Shown here piece by piece: positions 33,085 to 46,986 of a stretch of 64,000 nt of DNA. Every line of letters begins with the position of its first letter. Position 1 is the first letter of the stretch. The notes below the pieces were generated by a model. It was given only the letters and a program-made list of their open reading frames with translations. It had not been told where the DNA came from and did not search any database. Location: assembly GCA_900380265.1 (NCBI GenBank), contig LR025083.1, positions 1,550,001 to 1,614,000 on the forward strand. Direction: 5' to 3'. Position numbers and translations under genes: made by a program. The stretch is from Serratia symbiotica (GTDB lineage: Bacteria; Pseudomonadota; Gammaproteobacteria; Enterobacterales; Enterobacteriaceae).

Positions 33085-36000
33085 TGAGGAACTCCTGTTT
33101 GAAGGTAGCAACTGTTGACGATCCAACGCCAACAGATTACGATGTGGCGAATATATTAACTCAGGATAAGAATACCCAAGTAGTAATATGGTTTGCTATA
33201 AGCCATATTATATGATGTGTAAACTGTGAAATCAGATTATTTCTTTTATAAAATATTTAAGATCATTTGATCATATAACTATATACAGCATACCGCCATA
33301 GCGAAGCACCTGCTCATGATCTTTCATGATTTTGGCATTGCTGATCGTAGTGTTGGCAGCTTAGAGCCTAGAACATTAATACCGATTTACGGATTGCATT
33401 TAGTTACCATGAGTATGTTTTATAAATCTCATTTTCAGTGGGTTATCAGTTATTTGCCTAGCATATGACGCAAGTGAATGAATAAGGTAGATAGCATCTA
33501 ATATATATATGGAATCATAACAGTGCGGAATGGTAACATCACAACTTACGTTCATTAGGTGAGACTCCGGGAGAGTCAATGAGGTTTAATTCCAGATAGA
33601 GGGCCTCTTCTTTTACTGTCTCTTGGAGAGAAAACAGTGATAATGTTCGTTGAATAGCAAGTTCTGGGCAGCGTTCAAAAAATCAGGTTTTTAATACAAA
33701 ATGCTATAAAAAATAAGAAGCCAATGCTTAATGTACCGACGCCAATAGTCCAAGTGAACCTCGATCGGAAGCAAGATAAGGATCTTGTGCAGACAATAGA
33801 AAATGACTGAAGCTTGTATAGATACTCTTTAGTATCTAGCTGCTCTTGCCATAGTTTTACGTACGGAACAAGCAATAAAGAAAGCTCAAATACCTATTTA
33901 TCCATAGTACCTAAATTTACGTGCAAATCATGAATTCAATATATCCGTGTGATTGAACTAGCACTGAAATTTATTTAGAACAAATGCAATATACCATGAA
34001 CTGCAAGAAACTTGCAACGAATAATATTACACATGAGCCACTAGTACTTCTAGTTCACTTGTTGCGCTCTTTGAAATTAAGTAATCCTAATTAAAAAGAA
34101 TACAGCCTGATAAATCATATGTTGATAACAAGTCAACTATTTATTTTCTTGGCGCAGTGAGAGTTTATGCTGGATATTTAATTTTCTGACAGGCTCAGGC
34201 TATTTTTAATTAATTACTTTATACCAAATGGATAAAGATCATAAGATTAACAAATAACCTACTACATTATATTTTAAATGTTCCAGCAAGAACAAGGCTG
34301 TATTTCGCACCGCGTTGCTAATAAAAATTATTTTAAATGTACGATCTTTATCGCGACTTATCATGATAAGGATCAACCCATTTTACCTCATCAAGTCAGT
34401 GAACATTTCAATGTTCTAACATATATGAATATGCAGTTTATAGCCACTCTAGTTTATTATTAACTGTCAGTGAAAACTATTGGAATACCGGATTCTATTC
34501 CTTCCAGATCATTTAATACCCTTCATAAATCCACGAAATAGAAAACATGAATTCCGTAATAGTACAGAAACACTACGAACTTTTTAGAAACAAAGCATAC
34601 AGCCGACTAACATTTTAGAAGATTAGAAACGCTAGTGCATCGATGTTCTACTCCCATTCTCAAATCTACTAATTAACAAAATAATAGCGAGACACAATAA
34701 TCATACTAAATATTTGTAAGAATAGAGCAGTCTTTAATTATTTTGCGGACATTTAGCACTAGTAAAAAAACAGTAGTGATTAACTTTCAAACCAACCAGA
34801 TCTACCACGGCTTGAACTTTTATTTTTAAGTGGATAAATCATTGCTACTGGCCACCCTAGCCACATACATTTATCTTTAATCCAGATTAAATACTGACCC
34901 CATGTGTTTTATAAAAGCATTCAGCTTTAACTCATATGCGGTAAATCAATATACTGCTAAGTAAAGAGCTTTCCCATGCCCATCGACACTTAGCGTAAAC
35001 CGCGGAGTTCAATGTCATCGCAAGAACGATATATCGGATCAACTCACATCCTTGAAGAGAGGAAAGTTAAGATATCTCTTAACTTGACTACAGGAAATGA
35101 TCTAAATAACAAATTATCCAGCTAATTCTGGATAAACGACTTTGCTTAATTTATTATGAATATAACTTCATTATTTATTTCCAAAAATCTGGATAATGTT
35201 TATAGTTATTATATTTGCCATTTTAGGACATGGCTCGCAATTTAGTTGTATGCCATACAGAGCGTGAACTTCCTGCGCGCCAATAGGAGACACCTTAATA
35301 AAAATTGCAAAGGAATTAGAAGTAATCTTTTAAGAGATCCTGGGGGACTCACATAGATCATAGGTTTTATTAGAGCAAGTATTGATTATTCCCTGGTGAT
35401 TTGATTTCCAGAAGTACTGGCTAGGACTGATTGAAATTGTATACTACGGTAAATCTCGCTATCGTCGGCATTTTGTCATCCAAGGGTTTCTGTGTTTGTT
35501 TATAATGAGTAGGAGCTCCGCAATAAGAAAATTATTCTCCTAATACCGAAAGTGTAATTAAATATTATAGCTATAAATATATATAATTGATTATATTAAC
35601 GATTAGCTATTTATTTTATAATCACTTTACTAATCGGAAATAATTTATATAAGCGATGGGTATGCTCTCTTAGAACTAGTAACCAGTTTTATTACCGTAC
35701 ATATTATAATCGCAGTGAAAATCTCGCATGTGGCAGGTTCATATTTAAATAATATGTGCCATTCAGGCTACAATACGGAACAAATGACGTGGTATCCGAA
35801 AGTGATAATTTTTATTAAAACATTGGAATAAATATCTTCTGATTAACGCGAATAGCTAGCGCAACCATTATATTCCATAATTACTAGAGAGTTTATGACT
35901 ACTAACCAAAAATATATTTATCGCACTCAGCATCACTAATAAAAGTTCAACTTTGGCAAATTTATAAAATTTATTATTTATATAAAATTACCTTTGTGCG

Positions 36001-39000
36001 TTGCTACATAAATAGCGACTCAATTCTCTTATTCACCTTCAAAACTCAAGATAATGTCCACAGATTCCAAGCCCATAGACGCAGAATCACGCACGCTTTC
36101 AGCATACTTGTCACTCATAGGTGGGTATAGCTCTCTTTTCCATAAAAGGCAGCCCACATACTTTCTATATATTTTTGCCAAAAGACCCATCCCAGGCACG
36201 TCAATATTGCCAAACTTAGCACTGCTAGTTAACTTAATTTGATCTTGAGGCGGAATCAAAATATTTCAGCTCACAAGTTCATCACTACGTCAGGCGACGA
36301 CATATTAAAAAAATGACTCTGTAGGTAACCTCTATAGTTTTATGCAATGAATAATCATTTATTATAGATATGCATTCAGCACACCATATAGGCTGCGCAG
36401 ATAGAATGAACCATCTCCTTTTGCGATAATTTTTGCATTAAACAAAATCCTTCATTTGGCGATTCCTTGTAAAAGTATTTAGATTCAATATATGGATTGC
36501 TAAAATAAATTGACTATTCTAATACCTAGAATATATCTATAGGTGATTAAACGTGCTAATCCACTATTGAAATATTTACTTAAACATATTATACACTTCA
36601 TCAGTGACTATATCCTGAAGCGGATAAATATTGATGCCAAGATCGATTCAAGCACACTCAACTAAGTTCAGATTCCTATTTAGCAAAACCTCAGTATTGA
36701 GTATATCGGCAATGAACAGTACTGGTCCAGCGATAGTTGGCATACATCACGTATCTTTATAAGGGTAGTTAAAAAACTCATAAGCGCTCTCTTGCCTGGT
36801 TATACCAGTTATGACAATCAAATCAGTAATAAAAACCTCCCTAAAAAGCATAAATATGCTACGAGTTTAAAACATCTAAATATTTCCATGATTGCTTTAA
36901 AATTTATATACCTCATATTTTCAGATCGCGTATTTTTCTTACCTCAAGCTTCTTTAAGCTATAAAGCATAGAGATTCTCATTTATTCGTGTTCCGATAAA
37001 TGAAGTAAAGTAAAAAGCTATCTTAAGCATTCACTATGGTTTCGAGAACTACAAGACTTATAAATTTTTATAAGCATTTATTCATGCGTTTTTACTAGAT
37101 ATAGATCTATATCATCCTAAACACTCACCAAATAATCAATGATTCTATCAGATGCCCATCCCTTAGTAAAACTAATAAATAAATATTTATCTCAAATTAT
37201 TATAATAAGTCAAAACCTGAGCACCCATATGATCTTTCCTGTTTCATAAATTATGAAGAATAAGAAATTTAACGTTGTTTATTAAAAAGCTTAATTAGTA
37301 TTCTGCCGCGATCCTATTTCGTTTAAGTATTTTAATATAATAGACTATCTGAAGCAGCCCAGCTTTAACTTGATGTATCGCTCTTTTACTTCTATCCAAC
37401 ACATCCGATAGCGTCCGATTTTAAAAAAATAATATTAATTCATGAGTTACTAATAGATCTTAGTTAATATATTAATTAGACAATTCCCGATCAATTCCTG
37501 TAGTTTTAATCTTCCAATAGAAAATAAATAATATTTATATTATAAAATATATTTATTACGCAATTCATCGGATCCGTAGAAACCACTAGATATAAAATTT
37601 AAAATATTTAAACCAATTTCAATTGCATCTATATATATTTATCTATAATTACGAGCAGGAAAGTTCCGATAGCAGTTTTTAAACTTCATCCTCTCATTAT
37701 TGAGTTAACTAACTCAACTGATTGGTCCGTTACTAACCAGAACAAAATCTTTATTGATACAAGTCAAATCACTCCTTGTTAATGTATTGATATTAATTAG
37801 TAATTTTAAATTACCTGTGTCTATCTATAAAAATAGATTATGTAATACACTTAACTGCGTTTAAGTTTAATAACTTATTCTGCTTCGACCTGCCAGTACG
37901 AAGGGGATAGTATTTTATTCTTATTAATAATATAATTAATATAGAGGAAATCGCTATCCTTTATATTATCCAACATATTACATCATATCATCACTAATGT
38001 ACGTATCGGCTACACTTATAGTCTTGCTAGAGGTATACAAATCTATTTGCGATAGAAATAAACACCGATTTCGCACCTACTTTACATAACTTTACTGACT
38101 GATGTATATAAAATAAACTAGTCAAGTTTATCTGTTATAATGCCATTTTCTTTCTTATTTAAATTTAATGTAATAAATAAATACGTCTGGTGTTGTCCAG
38201 AATCAACCGCAGCCGCTCTTCAGGTTATTAAGAGCCCGCACTTTTACATAAAGTAAAAAGATGATTTTCTATTCACATAAATAATAATTTATTATATCAA
38301 ATAATCGAAACAGCAGATAGGTTACGAGCCTCTGTCAAATGAATCCTTTTTATGAAATTCGAAGGTAAAGCTACATAAGTCAATTTATGGCTACAATTAA
38401 ACCAACTAGAATTCCCATGGAAAGCAATATAGATAAAGTATACCAGAACTATTTCTTGGTTATTAAAATATGAATAAGTATATTTATGGCGTTGAGTTTT
38501 ATCACTTATCCTAGTCAGATAATATCTGACTAGGAAATTTCTTAACCGTAACCACCTTTTGCAATATACCGAGACGTAGTTCCGATATATTTTGTTTATT
38601 TTACCTTCATTACTTAATCGAATGACTTATTAATATTTACTATGCAGTGTATTTTACAGTTTTTTATACACAGTAACCTACAAATAACAAAATCACTAGG
38701 GTTAGTCTGTTTTAGATTTTTTATTTTCTAAATCACTATTTTAGTATTAATTTTTATAAATTAAAATATGTTATTAACATATACGGGATCATGTAATTCT
38801 TCCAGCCCACCATTTCCTTAATTCAACAAATACCTTAAAATAAATAGGTAAGGTGCGGGTGTCCTCATAAGCAATAATGCATTAACCGAGGAAACTGTAC
38901 TTTATGATATAGTAGTTCGATGTCGTCCTATTAAACAAAGTGCCACTACCAAGTCATTCCTAACAAATAATCATTAATATCATACTGGAGATTCATAGCT

Positions 39001-40166
39001 AAAACAAAAGCTAAACGCAGATATGATAGTGATTTACATATCACAGACTGTCGTATCTATCTAAGAATTTATTCAATTACTTTATTCCAACTAGCCACTC
39101 ACTAATACCATTCTTATCACACATGATAAAAATCTAAATACAGGCATATCCATATTATTTAAAGTTAGGACGTAATCTGTTCCTGATGTAAAATAACGAA
39201 ATATAAACTGTTTATTTCACTATTCTAATCTGAGATGCTAATGATTAATATTAATTGTATTCTTTTGCATAATTAATTATAAAATAGTAGACTTACTAGA
39301 AAATAGGTGAAATTTATATTTTAAATCCTAATTTTATAATTTGTTGGTTTGTGATGTATAAATCTATTCGATACATAAGACACACAGTCATAGCTGTTGT
39401 AATTATAATTTTAAATTCAATGTGGAATCACCCCATTACAATTTATTTAAGATATCAGATCATGCACTTCAAATAGTACGTATGTAAAATATTTCGTACA
39501 CCTCTTATATTATTACGGGATCCGTATTGTACGGATGTGGCAATAGTTAATAAATTGTAAATACACTTATAATTAATACACGACACTGCCATAGAGTTTA
39601 TGTGGTATTCACTACGTGCATACAGATAATATATCTCAGCCAAACAGAGAGGTTTAAGTAAAACTTAGATAGTGAATAAATAAATACAAACACCTCATAA
39701 AATTAAACAATAAAATTATGAAAATTAAGTAGGGGAATATATAATGAATAATTATCGTTAAAATTATTTAAATAAATAAACAAATTCACACCAGTAAGAA
39801 TTCATGATATAACAAATTAAATATGACATTTAAATATATAATTAATATAACCTAACCAGGTGTTAGGTTCGTGTTGGTTTAGTTTTAAACTACCTAAATC
39901 CGCTGAATGATTTTAATTCTATTTTATTTACATTAAATAGTTTATATAATTCAGAATTGGCAATAAAAATACTGTGAGTTTTATATACTCGATCCTGTCA
40001 ATGTGCTTCAATAATTTGATAAATTGAAGGTATGAGTAAGAATCCATGGTTATAGATGCATAACAATCCATTTCTATTCTAAAAATTATTTAACTAATTT
40101 TAAATTTCAGTTACGTTGCACAAAATAAAGCCTCTTTAGTGTCCGATAGAAAGGAATAATTCTTAA
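33085..40166. other. 7-kb very AT-rich region in the O-antigen position
   Basis: Composition drops well below that of the genes on both sides, with many runs of A and T. In relatives the DNA upstream of gnd holds O-antigen or exopolysaccharide genes, which are typically AT-rich. I could not name any gene. The only coding-like island of higher GC is a minus-strand frame at 36029-36259 with no recognised family. No wzx, wzy or glycosyltransferase motif was found. Confidence 0.6.
36029..36259 (-). pseudogene. unidentified coding-like island
   Basis: A 76-codon minus-strand frame reads FGNIDVPGMGLLAKIYRKY, then LYPPMSDKYAESVRDSASMG and LESVDIILSFEGE. GC is visibly higher than in the surrounding DNA. 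The composition is protein-like but I do not recognise it. It may be the tail of a lost polysaccharide-cluster gene. Confidence 0.3.
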
Positions 40167-41543
40167 TTATCTTTCCCCTCCAAGGAGCTTCAATATTTCT
40201 TTCGTTTTTTTATCTACTAAATCAGAATCCCTTTTTGACTCTACATTTAAACGTACTAGTGGCTCTGTATTTGATGTTCTTATATTAAAGCGCCAGTCTT
40301 GAAACTCAATACCGATACCATCAGTCAAGTCAATTCGCAAGGCCTCATGTTCATACATATCTCTAATATATTGCATTTTCTGATATGCGTCGGTCAAGTC
40401 ACGATTAATTTCACCCGAAACCGGATACGCTTGAATACGGCCACTCACTAATTGGCTCAATGTCTTTCCTTTAGCAGACAGCAGCGCAGCCACCATCAGC
40501 CATGGGATCATACCGCTATCGCAATAGAAAAAATCACGGAAATAATGGTGTGCGCTCATTTCGCCACCATAGATAGCGTCTTCTTTACGCATCCGCTCTT
40601 TCATAAAAGAATGGCCGGTCTTAGACATCACTGGCACACCGCCTTCTTTTTTAACAATATCAATTGTATTCCAGAACAAGCGAGAGTCGTGAATAATCTT
40701 AGCTCCTGGGTTACTGTGCAAGAACGCCTCCCCCAGCAACCCTACGATGTAATAACCCTCGATAAAATTTCCTTTCTCATCGAACAGAAAACAGCGGTCA
40801 AAGTCACCATCAAAAGCGATCCCCATATCGGCTTCATGCATCAGCACAGCTTGAGCCGTATCGTCACGGCATGCAGGCAACAAAGGGTTAGGGATACCGT
40901 TAGGGAAATTACCATCTGCCTGATGATGCACTTTCATAAAAGTAACAGGGATGCAATCGCGCTTAAATCGGCGTTCAACCTCATCAATTATATACCCAGC
41001 AGCGCCGTTTCCAGAGTTAATCACCAGCTTCATTGGCTTCAACGCCTTTGTGTCTATATAACTCATTATGCAATTCACGTACTCATGTAAGATCGTTATT
41101 TTTTGATAGCAACCGCGCTTGTTTGCTGGAACCTTATGAAATGCATTGTCTTGCACCAACTTTTTTATAACCAGCAGGCCGGTGTCGCTACTTATTGGTG
41201 CTGCGTTGGCGCGCACTAGCTTCATACCATTGAAATTCATGGGGTTATGACTTGCAGTCACTTCCACTCCCCCATCCATGCCAAGATAGCAAGTAGCAAA
41301 ATAGACCTCTTCGCTTCCGCTCACTCCAATATCATACACATCAGCACCTGCATCTTGTAGCCCATTTGCTAATGCCAACTTCAAAGTTTCGCTACTCAGG
41401 CGCACGTCCCCACCGACAATCACACATAGGGGCTTAATAAATTCCCCGTAACCTCGACCAATTCGGTATGCAATATCTTCATTCAACTCTTCACCAACTT
41501 TGCCACGAATATCATATGCTTTAAAACAGGTTAGTCTGTTCAT
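40167..41543 (-). CDS. cpsG: phosphomannomutase CpsG/ManB
   Basis: ManB converts mannose 6-phosphate to mannose 1-phosphate, the substrate for GDP-mannose. The ATG at 41543, with GAGG upstream, gives 458 residues, normal for the family; a GTG two codons earlier is less likely. Key sites are intact: the phosphoserine loop [14 protein letters not shown], the magnesium loop [13 protein letters not shown], the sugar-binding loop [14 protein letters not shown] and the phosphate-binding [13 protein letters not shown]. The next enzyme, ManC, should be encoded just upstream and is a ghost, so mannose 1-phosphate made here has no local use. Retention suggests use as a phosphoglucomutase or very recent loss of the partner; this is inference. 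Confidence 0.96.
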   Translation of the reverse strand: MNRLTCFKAYDIRGKVGEELNEDIAYRIGRGYGEFIKPLCVIVGGDVRLSSETLKLALANGLQDAGADVYDIGVSGSEEVYFATCYLGMDGGVEVTASHNPMNFNGMKLVRANAAPISSDTGLLVIKKLVQDNAFHKVPANKRGCYQKITILHEYVNCIMSYIDTKALKPMKLVINSGNGAAGYIIDEVERRFKRDCIPVTFMKVHHQADGNFPNGIPNPLLPACRDDTAQAVLMHEADMGIAFDGDFDRCFLFDEKGNFIEGYYIVGLLGEAFLHSNPGAKIIHDSRLFWNTIDIVKKEGGVPVMSKTGHSFMKERMRKEDAIYGGEMSAHHYFRDFFYCDSGMIPWLMVAALLSAKGKTLSQLVSGRIQAYPVSGEINRDLTDAYQKMQYIRDMYEHEALRIDLTDGIGIEFQDWRFNIRTSNTEPLVRLNVESKRDSDLVDKKTKEILKLLGGER

Positions 41544-41579
41544 GAGCACCTCATAATTTAGGAATCACCAGAATAATTT

Positions 41580-43020
41580 TAATACAAATCGTATTACGAC
41601 TCCCTAAAGTGAAATCTAGTTGAAATACCATTAGCCAATGGCTATGTATGGGTTTCTGAATGGTTAGGCACCCAAATGGAAACAAATATTAACTAATGTT
41701 AATTACCAGGAAATTTTCCTCTTCGGTTGCTACTCTAGCCATACGTTCAAATACTACCCTATTATCCGTACAATAATGATGTATCTGCAAAGAGGACTCT
41801 TCGCCTAGAATTTACGCCAATTTGTTTTAAATAGACAGTTTTTATCAACTAACATACCGCTGACACCATCCGGTACTCCACTGCCCACTGTCTCCTATAT
41901 TCATAGCGATGATATTTTTAGATGTTCAACTTCTTTTTTAAAATCCTCTATTTAATTGATACACTATTAGTACAGTACAATTACTATTGTCATCATACCA
42001 TGATCGACACCTGCACAAGGCAGCAATTTTAAATTAGTATGATCAGTGTTACAATTGAATGTAATGACGGCACTTTCGAGTGCTGCCACAAAGCGGATAA
42101 GCAGTCAACATAATTGCATCCGCTATCTACCTGTATGATGGCGACATCCTCAGATTCTCTATTACTGGGAATCGATTGACTTATCAGTGATAACCTAAAA
42201 ATCTTATTTATTTTGATAAAATCATTATCAGGCCCGGTATCGATACAGCGCCATGCTAGCTAGCAGCTAAAATACCTGGACAAACTATTCCTTCTAAATA
42301 GAACGTGCTCGGACGATGAACATTCCACTTTCCAAAATATTCACTAAAATTCACAAGAATTTAGCTGTGTGTTGACACCATGTCTTTTTATAGACCGCTT
42401 TGTAAACTTTCAGAAACTGATCCAGTCTAGATTCTGATCACTGAGCTTACATCTATAAGCAGCTCGTTACCGTAAGTAATAATATAGAATTCATAGGAGC
42501 TTCCACGCAGCAAAGATCGTGAAACAATGATAGCCAGATGGAATGTTTAAATAGCATTTTAGCATTGCACGCCATCTCAATCAGTATCTTGAGATCAAGA
42601 GGCGTTGCCTCAAAGGCATTTAACGATCCTAGCACAATCGCTGACGCAGTATCCCTTCTCACCGGTTATAAGATTGTTTTTTGAAAATATGTCTACTTAA
42701 CGCAGTTGTTCACTTACCATCACGCTGTAGTCGTAAGTACAGATTACAACAACTTAGCTAAACACAACGCAAGTAAAATTGTGTGATATTCCTATAACAT
42801 TAAATGGAAACTAGGCGGCCGAATAAATTGATTGAGATGAAGGTCCCAACATAGCGACTACAAACTACTACGGCTAGCGCCTGGCGTTATTACAGATAAT
42901 AAAATGTTTATTTATTTATAACACGACATAAATAATTTAACAAATATCTCTGTATCTATACGCACATTTTCATTTAGCTAGCACACTAAACTTGCAGTTT
43001 ATTAAACGGCGAATGGTACC
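41580..43020 (-). pseudogene. manC: manC/cpsB (mannose-1-phosphate guanylyltransferase) ghost
   Basis: ManC makes GDP-mannose. Reading leftwards towards cpsG, the minus strand gives AALESAVITFNC, then GVDHGMMTIVIVLY (GVKDLVVVQTKDAVL), IEDFKKEVEHLK (VQDVKKVVEQIK), YLKQIGVN (YQVKRITV), GEESSLQIHHYCTDNRVVFE ([20 protein letters not shown]), ARVATEEENFLV and ICFHLGA, PFRNP (IYIPLGATHCLENP). These are the C-terminal third of ManC in order, ending just before cpsG as in the E. coli cpsB-cpsG pair. The N-terminal nucleotidyltransferase part is not readable and the right end is estimated from the normal size. Confidence 0.85.
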
Positions 43021-43569
43021 CGTTGTTTAAAAATACACAACAAACACCCACTCCCAAATAAGCTAACACCATTGGTTAATATATTTCAACAGCCTCACAG
43101 TCAGTTTGTACTTCTTATTCACAATTTTTTTGGATCAGAGTAAAATAGAAAATTTGTTCCATAATCAATACAGTCAAAGACTTCAGGAATCAACACAATC
43201 AACTTAATAAAAAGTAAAATACTCTGCCTTTATTCCTATAAATACACTTCCCTATTATTCCTTCTATCCAGGTATTTCTGGATATATATTCATCGATCAT
43301 ACAAATCGATATTTGCATATAACTAATGACTATTATTTCATTATTATCATTTGTGCATTTTCAATTAAAATACGGACACTCTCAATCGGCATAAATGAAA
43401 CTATTATGTGGACATAAAGGAGAAGAGAATGCCTATTCTAGGGTATTTAATATAAAAATCAACACATTAGTCAAAACAAACACCGAATTTTTATTAACAT
43501 TGCCTGATTAAAATTAGATTCTCCCACTTTAACACTTATCATTCCTATACAGCATAAACTATGTCACTT
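43021..43569. other. AT-rich gap between manC and yegH ghosts
   Basis: No gene seen. The wza-wca colanic acid genes of E. coli would lie between these two, so either they were deleted or the ancestor lacked them. Confidence 0.5.
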
Positions 43570-45160
43570 ACAAGTTGTTTATGGTGTTGGATCGATCATA
43601 TGTCTAACATTTAGATCGGCTTAAACGCTATTTATGATATTAAAAATAATTCTGGATACAGATAACATTGTCTTTATCGCTATTTTATCTAAAAATCATA
43701 AAAGTTAAGAGAGCAAGCTATTCTTATCAACCTGCTAATAAGATCACTATCCGGCTGGCGCTACTAACCTGCATTTCCTTATTACGCAACCTGATCGAAC
43801 CGATTATTACGATTTTTACTCACTACTTTAATGACTATGTCATCATTACGATGATCGGCGTCTAATCCCGATTACTCAAACCCACCTCGGGATTGCACAG
43901 ACTTCGAGAAGATAAGGATCAAATAAAAGATAAACTACGGACAAACACTCATTTCTACACAGTAGTAGCACATACTATGCGCTATACGGCCTCTTCTCGC
44001 TCGATTTAGTGCTCAATGCCATGAGAATATTCAATCACGATCACATTGATAGTGATGGCAGTTTGCATCACATTAATGTGATAATTCTAGTGAATCCGGT
44101 GTTGTCTCATTTTGACACTTCCCATCCAAGTATCATCATTCTGCCTCTGAGTTCCTTGCCGATAATTAACTTTAATCTTTTTACCGAAGATTAGCTCATT
44201 TATTCCGAACAAGTGCTTGTGCATAGCAATTAGTTCTCTTTAGTTATCAACTACTTGAACCAATCGAAACAATTTAACCACCCGCTTTCTATCTAAAATA
44301 CTGGCACTACATAAAGACAGCTTAGCACTAGTTCTGCTTACGCTGAACGGTAGTCATAAAAACTTGATAATCATGACACCAATTTACAGACTGATAGAAA
44401 ATATAGGTTGAACCACCAAGACTGCATATGATCGATATTTCGGCGAAGATAGCATAATGCAGAGTTAGCACTCTCCTAACCGCCTTCCATAATGAAAATC
44501 TCTCGGCATGAACGACAATCAATAGGACTGGTTACCTCAACTGCTCAAGAAACCAGAATAGGCGTATCGTAGTAGTAAAAATAGTGCCAAAAACGAACGT
44601 CTGAGTCTCAGTTATACAATTAACCTGCTGCAAGAGAGCTTGGCTTAAGAAATACTGACCTGACGCACGCTAGTGCGTTAGCCTCTAATTTCCACAAATA
44701 GCTTACATTAGTAAGAACATTAGAATAGTTCTGTCATTCATACATACCTTACATTTTTACTCGATAACTTCAGTTCTGTTGCAAGAATTATCACCTTGAG
44801 CGACACCATGAAACATCAATATCAATCTGCTATAATGACAGTGAAAAACTAAGTGCAAAACATAAAATACAGCAACACCAAGCTAACAGCTGGAAGGCTA
44901 ACACCTATATACCACTAGAAGAACTCATGCTGTACCTACCTTTCTGCACTCTAAAAAAGTGTAGTTATCAAACACTGGCATCTTGCTGATGAACCATCAC
45001 CAACGGCATTGCGACAGCAAGAGAACATTTCTTCGCATCGAGCCCACCTTTTTGCGGCCCTAGTAGTGAACAACTATCATCTAAGAAAGATAGAGCGCAC
45101 CGCCATCGACGATACAACCTAATGATTAAACCTGATAAACGCATCAACTCTGGCTTTAAT
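43570..45160 (+). pseudogene. yegH: yegH (TerC-family membrane protein with CBS/transporter-associated domains) ghost
   Basis: Blocks in order: LFMILKIILDTDNIVFIAIL (E. coli LIVIELVLGIDNLVFIAIL), IRLALLTCIS (MRLLLLASIS), LLKPTSGLHRLR (LLFKATMELNERLE), VLSHFDTSHPSIIILPLSS (PLTQFVNSHPTIVILCLSF), LVINYLNQSKQFNHPLSI (SVMIEALNQLAIFNRRRF), and near 44919 EELMLYLPFCTLKKCSYQTL (LEDLVQYVPLPLDEKREYHT). The TerC metal-site Asp in GIDN is kept as TDN. Frequent stops and frameshifts mean no product. It lies left of asmA and on the plus strand, as in E. coli. The tail after 44990 is less certain. Confidence 0.88.
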
Positions 45161-45299
45161 AAAGGAGGCAGATTAGAACAGGGTAAAAAACTTATCGAGC
45201 AGCTTTCAGATCCTGACTATCACACAAGTCTTGATTATTTGCAGCCCATGAGTAAGCGTATTCTTGGTTCTCTTCTCCAATCTTTTATGTAGTATATCT

Positions 45300-46986
45300 T
45301 CAACTTTGTCTAATAGTGAAACTACATAGAAGCTACCAGGATCAGTAAAGGAATTGGCGGTTTCCTCAATTCTTAAATCAACTTATGGCAACCCTGCTAA
45401 CCGAGGTTCCCCTGCGCATTAAGTGCTATTCGATAACACATTCTTTATCCATTATATTAATGGTAGCGCTACCATCCGGACTAAGCGGTAGAACCCGGAA
45501 ATTCAGCTCGCTGATTTCACCCTGCCTTTATTGAGTGTCTCCTTCGTCGCTAGATGAAACCGAACCTTTAATCGGACACGTATCCTGCCACATATACTAC
45601 TATAGTTGCATGCCACGACGTATTAGATAACTAGTTAGACATTTAAGACATGCATAGCGATCTCTCTTGTATCGCCGCTCAGCAATGCCGCACCCGCGAT
45701 ATATAACCCTCAGCGTATAAGTTGGGCGGGAGGCGCTCGCAGGCTATTTTCGCCTGTATGCTGGCTTTGCCACTCATGAGAACTAGTATCTAAAACTTTT
45801 GGGAGAGTATTTGGTCCAACCTACTTCTATAGCTCGATAGTACGATGATCGGCGGATCGGCATACACAGCCAAAGATCCTAGATAAAAGAAATACCCAAT
45901 ACTTTAATGTAAGTTAAAATTAATGTAGCATGAGTGGGTTATATAGTTGTCGGACTAAAAACCAGCGGCAATAGTCGTGTGTGATAGGTTAATGCAGTGA
46001 CACATATAATGTGGTACATATTGCAATTTTAAAGTACGATCAGATCGTGTGGCTACTTATTAATTGAGCTAATAATAACCGACACAGTGACCACTCTACA
46101 AATTAGATGAGCTTATGCTAGGTGAATCAGCCAGAATCGGCTCTAGATTGAGATTAGCATTAGACTAGTTCATTGCCAATGTTAACACCTCCGCCCAACC
46201 TTCTCTCGAATAGTCACGTAGCAGATACCTGTTAGTACTTGCGCCGCTCACTAGGTTAATTTTAATATGCGATCACGCTTTTAGGAAGCTCTGCACGTGT
46301 ACTGCACCTTTTGTAATGCCAATACAGATGTCCGTTTACTAAAAATTACAAGACTTAACGCAACGTTAATCTGTCGGAGTAGTATTTTAAATTGATGTGC
46401 CCGTTATTATAAAAGTAAAATCACGCTGATCAAAGATTCCTGACGCGGAATGATCTTTGTACTGGCATGAATTATTTTATCTTATGGTGAGAATGATGCC
46501 TAAGATATTTATCTATTCATCATTAGCTCCTTCGGGACTAGCCTTATCAACATGACAGCTAGGTTGCTATTAACATCTATTTCCTCACTGTACCTACTGC
46601 CGCAACAAAGAATAACCTAGCAATAACGGGAATTAACTAGAGGTGAGTATTTATTGTTCCCGATTAAGACATTAATCACATGGTGAAATATAATTTATTT
46701 GAGAAGCAGTAAATAATATCACTTCATAGTCAATAGCTTATTAGTAGTTATATACACTTGCCGTTCACTAATAGTGATTCCACTTTTAGTGTGCTTAGCT
46801 TTATATGGTCGGCATAATACTCTTATTCAGCCAAATGTTTTAGCCTAGATCGCCGCTAAACATCAACTAATACCCACTTTCTTATTTTATCGGCGCGAAA
46901 TCATTCGTATTAACTAAACGTGCACATACGAAGAAGCTCGAAAAATACAACAAGCAAGATCAGGGCTATCGCAACCACACTTCTCA
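45300..46986 (-). pseudogene. asmA: asmA (envelope lipid-transport-like protein) ghost
   Basis: AsmA is an inner-membrane anchored periplasmic protein that affects outer-membrane assembly. The ghost starts at the dcd stop: [16 protein letters not shown] (E. coli MRRFLTTLMILLVVLV), LVNTNDF (LVNPNDF), SGY, LMFSGDLG, IWLNKSI (SGYQLQLDGPLRWHVWPQLSI). Near 45740-45830 IEVGWTKYSPKSF and LMSGKASIQAKIAC parallel VEIGTILKAFNYPISLTGKMSLAG. Stops are common. The 3' boundary against the yegH ghost is not resolved. Confidence 0.85.

Noticed and set aside
33417-33450. Sequence resembling 31258-31290, first taken for a direct repeat flanking gnd
   Set aside because: The first copy is hisI coding DNA and the similarity needs a gap; most likely chance in AT-rich DNA.
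40452-41090. 212-codon open frame on the plus strand
   Set aside because: Antisense to the intact cpsG; no family signature.
44061-44090. Palindrome ATCACATTAATGTGAT, resembling an operator
   Set aside because: It lies inside the yegH ghost at a point readable as coding sequence; no live gene nearby to regulate.
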